DNA from: Niabella soli DSM 19437
GTDB lineage: Bacteria > Bacteroidota > Bacteroidia > Chitinophagales > Chitinophagaceae
Direction: 5' to 3'
Length of the DNA: 64,000 bases
Assembly (NCBI RefSeq): GCF_000243115.2
Contig: NZ_CP007035.1
Span: 2,480,001 to 2,544,000 of the forward strand
The stretch's first letter is position 1. Each line of letters starts with the position of its first letter. This document shows positions 16,145 through 24,310 of the stretch, piece after piece. The position numbers and the translations under genes were made by a program. Below the pieces are notes generated by a model. That model made no database searches and was not told where the DNA came from. It saw only the letters and a program-made list of their open reading frames with translations.

Positions 16145-17080
16145 TTGCATCCGAACCGCATTATACAATTATTTCAAATAGATTATCCGATCATCCAGGC
16201 GGGTATGGTGTGGACGAGCGGATGGCGCCTGGCCTGTGCGGTAAGTAACGCGGGCGGGTTGGGCATCATCGGGGCGGGATCTATGTATCCTGAAGTTTTA
16301 AAAGAGCATATACAAAAATATAAGGCCGCATCGCAAAAACCTTTTGCAGTGAACCTTCCGCTTTTATACCCTCATATTGAGGCGCACATAAATACCGTCA
16401 TCGAAGCACAGGTCCCTATTGTTTTTACCAGCGCAGGAAATCCGAAAACATGGACGGCGGTATTAAAAAGCAACGGCATCAAAGTGGTGCAGGTGGTGAG
16501 CAGCACCCGGTTTGCGATCAAAGCCGAGGAGGCCGGATGTGATGCCGTGGTAGCCGAAGGTTTTGAAGCCGGCGGGCATAACGGGCGGGAAGAAACCAGC
16601 TCTATGGTATTGATCCCGCTTGTTGCCGAAGCCGTAAAGATCCCGGTTATAGCTGCTGGCGGCATTGCTACGGGCCGGCAAATGCTTGCGGCGATGGTGC
16701 TGGGCGCCGAAGCCGTGCAGATCGGCAGCCGTTTTGTTGCCAGCGAGGAAGCGTCCGGTCATAGCAACTTCAAGCATCTTGTAATTAACGCAAAAGAAGG
16801 CGACACGGTACTTTCCTTAAAACAGCTAACCCCGGTGCGATTGCTAAAAAACAATTTCTATGAACAGGTAAAGGCGGCGGAGCTGCGCGGCGCCTCTGTT
16901 GCGGAACTAAATGAACTGTTGGGCCGCGGCCGTGCTAAAAAAGGCATGTTTGAAGGGGAACTGGAGCAAGGGGAACTGGAAATAGGTCAGGTATCCGCTG
17001 CCATAAGATCCATACTCCCTGCTGCTGCAATAATAAAAGAGATCTGGGAAGAATTTCAGGCAGTGAAGAAAACACTATAA
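16145..17080 (+). CDS. nitronate monooxygenase-like flavoprotein
   Basis: 311 residues with an FMN-binding TIM barrel of the NMO/2-nitropropane dioxygenase family. Blocks present: YPIIQAGMVWTSGWRLACAV near the N-terminus, SNAGGLGIIGAGSM, AGGHNG with the conserved His, and the phosphate loop AAGGIATGRQM followed by GAEAVQIGSRFV. The family oxidises alkyl nitronates; some close relatives (FabK) are enoyl-ACP reductases, which cannot be excluded by eye. The TTG start directly follows an ACGCAAAA repeat; no better start is present, and it gives the usual distance to the first block. Cytoplasmic. Confidence 0.85.
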   Translation: MHPNRIIQLFQIDYPIIQAGMVWTSGWRLACAVSNAGGLGIIGAGSMYPEVLKEHIQKYKAASQKPFAVNLPLLYPHIEAHINTVIEAQVPIVFTSAGNPKTWTAVLKSNGIKVVQVVSSTRFAIKAEEAGCDAVVAEGFEAGGHNGREETSSMVLIPLVAEAVKIPVIAAGGIATGRQMLAAMVLGAEAVQIGSRFVASEEASGHSNFKHLVINAKEGDTVLSLKQLTPVRLLKNNFYEQVKAAELRGASVAELNELLGRGRAKKGMFEGELEQGELEIGQVSAAIRSILPAAAIIKEIWEEFQAVKKTL

Positions 17081-17115
17081 GCAATTCTTCATTATTTTTA
17101 TACAATACATTATTG

Positions 17116-19857
17116 ATGAAAAAATGGTGCACCGTTTTGTTCCTCCTCGGCCTGCTCAATTCCTTGCAGAGCCACGCCCAATTTACAAAATTGATCAGCA
17201 GGCTGGAGCAAAATACCACTACTAACCTTAATACTCCCCGGGAAAAATTATTTATTCATTACGACAGGCCTTTCTATAAAGTAAAAGATACGATGTGGAT
17301 GAAGGGATATCTTTTATCGGCCAGTGAAAACAGCATTACCGATAGTACCGGCATCGCCTATATAGAAATCATTAATGCCGCTAATGAAGTAGTGAAGCGA
17401 ACGGCTGCACCCTGCTACTGGGGCCGTTTTCAGAGCTCCATCGTTTTAAAAGAGGACGACTTTCCTCAGGGAAGTTATCTGTTGCGCGCCTACACCAACT
17501 GGATGCGTAACTTTGGCGATTCTACTTTTTTTGAAAGCCGCTTTACCATCATCAACCCTGTATCGGGCGATTGGAACGCCCGCATAGAACAGCTCAGTCT
17601 TACGGGAAACCGTATCATAATCGACGCCAGTTTAACGGCCAATAATTTGCAACCCATCGCCCGAAAAAAAATAGGGATCCGGGTGCGCTCTAAAAGCCAT
17701 GCCCTGCTGAAGTTACAAGCAATAACGGATGCTGAGGGCAACCTGTTTATTGACACCCTGTTAAAAAATTACGCTTCAGGAAAATCGCTCAGTGTCGAAA
17801 TTTCAGACAAAGAGGATCTTAAGCTGCAGGTACCGGTCAGCGCCGCCGGCCAGTCTGCAATCGACCTGCAATTCTTGCCGGAGGGCGGAAGCTTTATTGC
17901 AGGTAAACAACGGCTGCTCGGCTTTAAAGCGCTAAATAGCTACGGAAAAGGAATCGATATAAAAGGAGTTATTAAAAACGGGCAGGGGCAGGAAGTAGCC
18001 CGGTTTGCATCTGTTCATAAAGGCATGGGGGCGGTAGCATTTATTCCGCAGGCGGGGGAAACATATACCGCCTACCCAGACAAAGGGCAGCCCGTAAAAT
18101 TACCCGAGGCAACAACATCAGGAACCGCCTTGCACGTTGTAAATGATGAAAGCGATGATAGCGTGCGGATCAGTATTGACGGCACTCCTGATCTTTCAGG
18201 AAAGCGATTTTTCTTTGCCGCCGCTTCAAAAGGAATCATTTTTGCCGAAGGCCCCGTCCGTATCGCCGTAAAAGAACACAACCTGGGCATTGCTAAGAAA
18301 GTGCTGCCTTCCGGTATTGCCACCTTTACGCTTTACGACAGCCTGATGCGGCCGGTGAATGAGCGCTCCGTTTTTATATGGCATAAAGACCCGCTTCAGC
18401 TATCATTGGTATCCAATAAAGAAACTTATCGCAAAAAGGACAGCGTATCCCTGCGGCTTACCGTAAAAGATATTCATAATAAAAATAATGGAGGAAGCTT
18501 TTCGATAGCGGTTATCGATACCAGCCAGGTTTCCGTAAATAAACTTTCAGAGAACCTGCTTACTTATATGCTGCTCAGCGCAGACCTTAAGGGCGTTGTT
18601 GAGGACCCCTATTATTATTTCCAGGATCCGGCCCCTGGCGCCGCCGATGCCCTGCTGCTAACACAGGGATGGGTGCACTATGAATGGCAGCCGGCAAACT
18701 TTAAATACAGCCGGGAGGCAGCTTACACAATAACAGGCAAGGCCACTAACATTTTTAATAAACCTTTCAGCAATACAAAGGTTACTTTATTTGGCAAAGT
18801 TGGTAAAGAAGGGCTGCTTGCTATGGATACCACCACTGATAAAAACGGCATATTCACTTTCACCCACTTCCCTTATTTTGCCAACGACAGTGTAAGCCTG
18901 GCCATTGCAGCCGTTAATAAAAAAGGAAAAGCCTTTAATGTAGGGGTGGAATTAAATGAGCCGAAATTTCCGCCCTACACCGGCGGTGGCACCCTTTTTG
19001 ATCGTCAGAATATTTTATTAGATACCGCAACAGCACAGTTTGTAAATAAACAAACGGCCATGCGGAAGCTGATCAAAAAAAATGGCGAATACCTGGATGA
19101 AGTAGTGGTAAAAACAAATGCCCTGATCCCGGGGTCAAAAAACCTGAATAAAAACGGCGGAGCCGACCAGGTGATCAATGAAAAGATATTGCAGCAAACA
19201 CCTAAAGCCACCTTGCTGGACGTGCTCAACAAACAGGTAAAAGGCTTTCGCATAGGGTCTCCTCCAAAAAGGACTGCATTAATGTACATGGTTTACACCA
19301 ATATTGCCCGTTTTATTATTGATGGGGTGGACCTGCACTTTTTCTATCATTCCTCAGGCATGGGTCCCAATGACTATATATTATTTCTTGACACTTATCT
19401 CAAGTATTTTTCCGCTGAAGATATCAAAGGGATCGAAATAATGAATAACCCCAGGTTCAATTCCAGCTACAGATCCCATTTTCTAAGTATTCAAGAACAA
19501 ATGAATAGCGGGCCTGTTCAAACAGATTACTCATTTATTGAAATAACCACCCAAAGCGGCTCTGGTCCTTTTATACGCAAAACACCAGGCATGTACTTGT
19601 ACCGGCCGGTGGTACCTGTATTGGCAAAACAATTTTATAGCCCGAGGTATGCATCACCGGATGTAAAAACAGCATTCCCCGATCTGCGCACTACGGTTTA
19701 CTGGAACCCCGAGGTCATCGTTAGCCGGAATGGAGCAACACCTATTTCCTTCCACACATCAGAAAGCAACAGCAATTATATGATCCTGGTGCAGGGCATC
19801 AACCTGGTAGGAGGAATGGGGGTGTTATACCAGCCGTTGATTATAAATGAAAAATAA
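17116..19857 (+). CDS. secreted MG2-domain protein with TonB-plug-like C-terminal part
   Basis: 913 residues from the ATG at 17116 (a TTG one codon earlier is less likely). A signal peptide ends in LQSHAQ. Residues about 38-130 look like a macroglobulin MG2 domain (PREKLFIHYDRPFYKVKDTM). The middle has more Ig-like segments. At about 655 LDEVVVKTNA resembles a TonB box, and the following plug-like stretch contains FIIDGVDLHF and IKGIEIMNNPRF, but no beta-barrel follows. Such proteins occur in many Bacteroidota with unknown function, probably at the outer membrane. Monocistronic. Confidence 0.75.
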   Translation: MKKWCTVLFLLGLLNSLQSHAQFTKLISRLEQNTTTNLNTPREKLFIHYDRPFYKVKDTMWMKGYLLSASENSITDSTGIAYIEIINAANEVVKRTAAPCYWGRFQSSIVLKEDDFPQGSYLLRAYTNWMRNFGDSTFFESRFTIINPVSGDWNARIEQLSLTGNRIIIDASLTANNLQPIARKKIGIRVRSKSHALLKLQAITDAEGNLFIDTLLKNYASGKSLSVEISDKEDLKLQVPVSAAGQSAIDLQFLPEGGSFIAGKQRLLGFKALNSYGKGIDIKGVIKNGQGQEVARFASVHKGMGAVAFIPQAGETYTAYPDKGQPVKLPEATTSGTALHVVNDESDDSVRISIDGTPDLSGKRFFFAAASKGIIFAEGPVRIAVKEHNLGIAKKVLPSGIATFTLYDSLMRPVNERSVFIWHKDPLQLSLVSNKETYRKKDSVSLRLTVKDIHNKNNGGSFSIAVIDTSQVSVNKLSENLLTYMLLSADLKGVVEDPYYYFQDPAPGAADALLLTQGWVHYEWQPANFKYSREAAYTITGKATNIFNKPFSNTKVTLFGKVGKEGLLAMDTTTDKNGIFTFTHFPYFANDSVSLAIAAVNKKGKAFNVGVELNEPKFPPYTGGGTLFDRQNILLDTATAQFVNKQTAMRKLIKKNGEYLDEVVVKTNALIPGSKNLNKNGGADQVINEKILQQTPKATLLDVLNKQVKGFRIGSPPKRTALMYMVYTNIARFIIDGVDLHFFYHSSGMGPNDYILFLDTYLKYFSAEDIKGIEIMNNPRFNSSYRSHFLSIQEQMNSGPVQTDYSFIEITTQSGSGPFIRKTPGMYLYRPVVPVLAKQFYSPRYASPDVKTAFPDLRTTVYWNPEVIVSRNGATPISFHTSESNSNYMILVQGINLVGGMGVLYQPLIINEK

Positions 19858-19880
19858 TGTATGTAAAAGTGGGTGACCCA

Positions 19881-20005
19881 ACGCTCTTCGGAACTTCCAG
19901 TTCCGAAGCCCTATTTTGTCGCTTGAAGCGACAGAAAAAAGCTGAGAAACTACAAGTTTCGCAGAACTAAGTCCTCACTGCGTTCGGGATGACGGTAACG
20001 AAGCG
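19881..20005. repeat. cluster of three perfect hairpins after the MG2 gene
   Basis: CTTCGGAAC/GTTCCGAAG (19886-19894, 19900-19908), TGTCGCTT/AAGCGACA (19917-19924, 19926-19933) and GAAACT/AGTTTC (19946-19951, 19955-19960) follow each other at short spacing, then CACTGCGTTCGGGATGACG. This fills the gap between the convergent MG2 gene and uvrA. It may act as a transcription end point, but the regular series of palindromes suggests a dispersed repeat element. Confidence 0.6.
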
Positions 20006-20039
20006 CGTTTCTTATTCTTTATTTATTATTTTACGTTCC

Positions 20040-22886
20040 TTATTCCAAATACTTCCCCGTATAGCTGGCTTTCACTTTTTTTATTCCGGCGGGGATGCCT
20101 TCATAAACCAGCTCACCGCCGCCGTCGCCGGCTTCCGGGCCCAGTTCTATCAGCCAGTCGGCACTTTTGATTACATCAATATTATGTTCAATCACCAGCA
20201 CGGAATGGCCCTGTTCGATCAGCGCATTAAAAGAAGCCAGTAATTTTTTTATATCATGAAAATGCAATCCGGTGGTGGGCTCATCAAAAATAAATAAGAC
20301 CTTATTACTGTTTTTCCCCTTCCCCAGGAACGAGGCCAGTTTTACCCGTTGCGCCTCGCCGCCCGACAAGGTATCAGACGATTGCCCCAGCTTTACATAA
20401 CCCAACCCTACATCGCTTAGGGGTTGTATCGCTTCCGCTATTTTCTTTTCTCCTTTAAAAAATTCAATAGCCTCATCCACGCTGAGTTCCAGCACATCAT
20501 GAATGCTTTTCTCATGATATTTTACTTCCAGTACTTCTTCCTTAAAACGCTTGCCGCCACAGCTTTCACAAACGAGGTGCACATCAGCAAGGAACTGCAT
20601 TTCCACCACCTGTTCGCCTTCGCCCTTGCAGGTATCGCAGCGGCCACCGTCCACATTAAAAGAAAAATGCTTGGGCTGAAATCCGCGCATTTTACTCAAC
20701 GGTTGCTTTGCAAAAAGATCGCGTATTTCATCATAGGCTTTTATATAGGTTACAGGGTTGCTACGGGAAGATTTTCCTATCGGGTTCTGATCTACCATTT
20801 CAATCTGCTGGATACTTTCCACATCACCCGTAATGGCTTTATGAAAACCTACTTTATCGCCACTGAACTCTCCTTTTATTTTTTGCAACGCCGGGTACAG
20901 GATCTGTTTCACCAACGTCGTTTTCCCGCTGCCGCTAACCCCGCTTACCACCGTAAATACATTTAAAGGAAAGGTTACGGTAATATCGCGGAGATTATTA
21001 TGCCGCGCACCTTCCACTTTTATGAAGCGGTTCCATTTGCGAACGGTTTTGGGAGGTTCAATAGAAAACTGGCCACTTAAATATTTCCCCGTCAGGCTGT
21101 TCTTATCCTTTATCAGATCTTTATACGCTCCCGCCGCCACTACTTCACCGCCCAGGTGTGATGCCAGCGGCCCCATATCAATGATATGATCCGCATGTTT
21201 CATCACCATTTCATCATGCTCTACCACCACCACCGTATTATTCAGATCGCGCAATTCTTTTAGTACTTTGATCAGGTTATCCGTATCCCGTGAATGCAAC
21301 CCGATGGAAGGCTCATCCAAAATGTACAAAGAGTTTGTCAGGTTACTTCCCAGGCTTCTCGTTAACTGTATCCGCTGGCTCTCACCACCGCTCAATGTGT
21401 TGGCTACCCGGCTCATGGTTAAATAGCCCAGGCCCACTTTTACCAGGGTATCCAGCCGGTTGTTGATCTCGATCAGGATCCGTTTGGCAATGGCGGCTTT
21501 ATGCTCCGGCAGTTGCAGCTTCTGAAACCATTCCTTCAGATCCTTTGCAGCCATGGCACAGAGCTCGCCAATATTATGGCCGCCTACTTTTACATACAAT
21601 GCTTCTTTGCGTAACCGGTACCCGTTACAATCGGGACAGGTGGTACGTCCCCTGTAACGGCTCAGCAATACGCGGTACTGTACTTTGTACAGGTTTTGCT
21701 CTACTTCTTTAAAGAAATCATTAATACCATACACACTGCCGTTCCCCTGCCACAATAGCTGGTATTGTTCTTTCGTAAGATCCGCTACCGGCTTATGTAT
21801 TGGAAAATCATAGCGGGCCGCGGCTTTAATAAAACGGTCTTTCCATTTGCCCAGTTTCTCTCCTTTCCACGGCGCTACGGCTCCTTCAAAAACACTCAGT
21901 CGTTTGTCTGGCAGCACCAGGTCGGCATCAATACCCAGCACCAGGCTAAAACCCTCGCAGGTTGGGCAAGCGCCTAATGGATTATTAAATGAAAAAAGAT
22001 TCGGTTGCGGTTCTTCAAATACAATCCCGTCCAGTTCAAACCGGTTATTGAAACCCAACAATTTTGTTTTTCCTTCAGCAGTTACCGTTTCCAGAAACAA
22101 TTCGCCTTCGCCTTCAAAAAAAGCGGTACCAATAGAATCACCCAGCCGGTGCAAATCATCTTCATCCAATGCCCGCGATACAATACGGTCAATTAAAATA
22201 TAAACAGTTTTAGAAGCTTTTGTTTTCGTGATGCCCAATGTTTTCCCAATGGCCGCGTCATCCTGCTCCAGCAGTTCTTCGATATCTAAGATCTCCACGC
22301 CTGCTTTATCATTTGTTCCGCCAACGGCAACTCTTGTAAAACCCTTTTGCAGCAATATATTCAGCTCCTCGCGCACATTCCGGTTAGCATGCAGTTTAAA
22401 ATGCACCAGTATAAATACCCTGGTACCCTCCGGCAGTTTTTCGATGACATGGATCACATCGGCCACATCATCTTTCTTTACTTCTTTTCCGGACACAGGC
22501 GAAATAGTAGTACCCACCCGTGCAAATAACAACCGCAAGTAATCATAGATCTCCGTCATAGTACCCACCGTGCTCCGGGGCGTACGGGTAATTACTTTTT
22601 GTTCGATAGCAATGGCCGGACAAAGATTTTTAATGTAATCCACATCGGGCTTATTCATCCGGTTTAAAAACTGGCGGGCATAGGCGCTCAGGCTCTCCGC
22701 GTAGCGGCGCTGCCCTTCAGCATAAAGCGTATCTATTGTAAGCGAAGATTTACCCGAACCTGAAACGCCTGTTACCACAATAAGCTTTTTTCTTGGGAAC
22801 CCAACGGTTACATTTTTAAGATTGTGTACCCTCGCTCCCTTTATCAGTATCTCATCCGTTTGCTGCACCGTTTTTGTTTTTGCCAT
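20040..22886 (-). CDS. uvrA: excinuclease ABC subunit UvrA
   Basis: 948 residues, the usual UvrA length. It finds bulky DNA lesions with UvrB in nucleotide excision repair. Two ABC ATPase modules are complete: Walker A GVSGSGKSS near residue 40 and GVSGSGKTT near 635, signatures LSGGESQRIQL and LSGGEAQRVKL, and Walker B YILDEPSIGLH and FIFDEPTTGLH. Zinc modules are seen at CPTC (near 305) with CPDC (near 405), and CDTC-x20-CESC near 740. The N-terminal Lys/Thr-rich tail precedes ILIKGARVHNLKNV. A minus-strand TAAATTTG (22909-22916) is a possible -7 box. Monocistronic. Confidence 0.97.
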   Translation of the reverse strand: MAKTKTVQQTDEILIKGARVHNLKNVTVGFPRKKLIVVTGVSGSGKSSLTIDTLYAEGQRRYAESLSAYARQFLNRMNKPDVDYIKNLCPAIAIEQKVITRTPRSTVGTMTEIYDYLRLLFARVGTTISPVSGKEVKKDDVADVIHVIEKLPEGTRVFILVHFKLHANRNVREELNILLQKGFTRVAVGGTNDKAGVEILDIEELLEQDDAAIGKTLGITKTKASKTVYILIDRIVSRALDEDDLHRLGDSIGTAFFEGEGELFLETVTAEGKTKLLGFNNRFELDGIVFEEPQPNLFSFNNPLGACPTCEGFSLVLGIDADLVLPDKRLSVFEGAVAPWKGEKLGKWKDRFIKAAARYDFPIHKPVADLTKEQYQLLWQGNGSVYGINDFFKEVEQNLYKVQYRVLLSRYRGRTTCPDCNGYRLRKEALYVKVGGHNIGELCAMAAKDLKEWFQKLQLPEHKAAIAKRILIEINNRLDTLVKVGLGYLTMSRVANTLSGGESQRIQLTRSLGSNLTNSLYILDEPSIGLHSRDTDNLIKVLKELRDLNNTVVVVEHDEMVMKHADHIIDMGPLASHLGGEVVAAGAYKDLIKDKNSLTGKYLSGQFSIEPPKTVRKWNRFIKVEGARHNNLRDITVTFPLNVFTVVSGVSGSGKTTLVKQILYPALQKIKGEFSGDKVGFHKAITGDVESIQQIEMVDQNPIGKSSRSNPVTYIKAYDEIRDLFAKQPLSKMRGFQPKHFSFNVDGGRCDTCKGEGEQVVEMQFLADVHLVCESCGGKRFKEEVLEVKYHEKSIHDVLELSVDEAIEFFKGEKKIAEAIQPLSDVGLGYVKLGQSSDTLSGGEAQRVKLASFLGKGKNSNKVLFIFDEPTTGLHFHDIKKLLASFNALIEQGHSVLVIEHNIDVIKSADWLIELGPEAGDGGGELVYEGIPAGIKKVKASYTGKYLE

Positions 22887-23324
22887 TCCCGATTTTTTTT
22901 AAAGGACACAAATTTAATCCTTATCACGCGATCTCTGACGTCTGACGTCTGATGTCTGCCCTCTTGCATCAGGCGTTCCGCATTATGCGTTATGCGTTCA
23001 GCAAATTTCTCCCGGACCGATTTACGAAAACGTTTTTTATTATGACAGGGCTGAAAAAGTTGTTTAAGCTGACTAACGACCTAACAATCTGATAACAAGT
23101 AAAATACAGGTTTTCTAAGAATATTTTAACATTTTATTGATGCGAATGTGCGGATTTTTTGCACCAATATGACCGCCAATAAACGTTGAAACGACTATTT
23201 TCGCACCACTCGTTTACCCTGGGATAGGAAAAAAGTGTGCAGAGAGGGTAAATTCGGAGGTTATTGAAATAAGTTTTTGTCTTAAAAATGCAGATCCAAA
23301 AGATCGGGGAACAATTTTGAAAGA
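22887..23324. other. intergenic gap between uvrA and the sigma factor gene
   Basis: 438 bases between divergent genes. 22934-23001 holds degenerate repeats (TCTGACGTCTGACGTCTGATG, split here as units of TCTGACG, then GCATTATGCGTTATGCGTTC). The rest is AT-rich with no credible coding frame. It must carry the promoters of both genes; only the uvrA -7 box (22909-22916) is clear. Confidence 0.6.
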
Positions 23325-23894
23325 ATGTTAACTTACTTAAAGAAGACTGATAACGAGCTCATAAATCTATTCACAAAAGGACATACGCCGGCACTGGATT
23401 CATTATTGAACCGGTACCAGGAGAAACTCTTCAATGCGATCCTTTTCTTAGTAAAGGATAAATACCATGCCGAGGATATTTGCCAGGACGTTTTTATAAA
23501 GATCATAGAAACGCTGAAAAGCGGCAAGTATAAGGATGAAGGCAAGTTTTTGCCCTGGGCGATGCGTATTGCCCATAATTTGTGTGTGGATTATTTCAGA
23601 AAATTAAAGCGCATCCCTTTTACCAAAAGCAGTGTGGATCATGAAGTGCTGGATACGATCAATTGTACCGAACAGAATGTAGAAGAGAAGATCATTGCGG
23701 TTCAAAACATTGGTAAAGCCCAGGACATGCTGAAGCAGTTGCCCGAAGAACAAAGAGAAGTGATCATTCTGCGTCATTTTGCCAATCTTAGTTTTAAAGA
23801 AATTGCTGAAATTACCGGGTGCAGCATTAATACAGCACTCGGCAGAATGCGTTACGGCTTGCTCAATCTCCGGAAAATGATGACCGGCAAATAA
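23325..23894 (+). CDS. ECF-type RNA polymerase sigma factor
   Basis: 189 residues. Region 2 spans about residues 25-95 (LNRYQEKLFNAILFLVKDKY, AEDICQDVFIK, FLPWAMRIAHNLCVDYFRK) and region 4 about 125-185 (LPEEQREVIILRHFANLSFK, EIAEITGCSINTALGRMRY). Many Bacteroidota ECF factors pair with a FecR-type anti-sigma gene next to a SusC gene; no anti-sigma lies here, so regulation must differ. It is followed by an inverted-repeat element and a clear terminator, so it does not share a transcript with the downstream susC. Confidence 0.93.
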   Translation: MLTYLKKTDNELINLFTKGHTPALDSLLNRYQEKLFNAILFLVKDKYHAEDICQDVFIKIIETLKSGKYKDEGKFLPWAMRIAHNLCVDYFRKLKRIPFTKSSVDHEVLDTINCTEQNVEEKIIAVQNIGKAQDMLKQLPEEQREVIILRHFANLSFKEIAEITGCSINTALGRMRYGLLNLRKMMTGK

Positions 23895-23901
23895 AGAGAA
23901 T

Positions 23902-23996
23902 GTCATCTTGTAACTCCAGATGGAACAAAGGAATTCGATCTATTACCATTCTTCGAATTTATTTTGCCGAATACCAACCGGTTGTTACAAGATGAC
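23902..23996. repeat. 95-bp inverted-repeat element
   Basis: Perfect 13-bp ends GTCATCTTGTAAC (23902-23914) and GTTACAAGATGAC (23984-23996), with a nested pair AATTCGA (23932-23938) and TCGAATT (23953-23959). It sits between the sigma factor stop and its terminator. The outer ends resemble those of the 40559-40666 element (GTCATTTCG/CGAAATGAC). Confidence 0.65.
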
Positions 23997-24005
23997 GCCT
24001 AATTC

Positions 24006-24033
24006 AACCGCTCCAAAAATTGGAGCGGTTTTT
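24006..24033 (+). terminator. rho-independent terminator of the sigma factor gene
   Basis: AACCGCTCCAA (24006-24016) and TTGGAGCGGTT (24020-24030) form an 11-bp perfect stem with a 3-base loop, followed by TTTTT. Confidence 0.85.
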
Positions 24034-24229
24034 ATTGAATATCAATCAATTATAGCTAAAAAACGCTCCTGAGAGCGCCGGCACGATCGCCTACAACGTT
24101 TTCGCAAATCACCAATATTTTTGCGGGCACTTTATCAACGCAATGCTTACATTTGTTTTGCTTGCGCATGCGAAATGTAATCTTTAATGACGATTGTATT
24201 TCCCGAGAAATGTTTTTTGTTTCCCAAGT

Positions 24230-24247
24230 AAACAGGTTTCCCTGTTT
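24230..24247. promoter_or_regulatory. AAACAGG/CCTGTTT dyad upstream of susC
   Basis: A 7-bp perfect inverted repeat with a 4-base centre lies about 65 bases before the susC start, in an AT-rich region lacking a clear -7 box. It may be an operator or an early leader hairpin. Role unknown. Confidence 0.35.
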
Positions 24248-24310
24248 GCCACAAAAACAGAGCATAGCGCTATATCGAATATTTAATTTTTAAACCAAAC
24301 AAATCAGACT

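Noticed and set aside
20424-20966. 180-codon plus-strand open frame
   Set aside because: Antisense shadow of uvrA, without motif or promoter.
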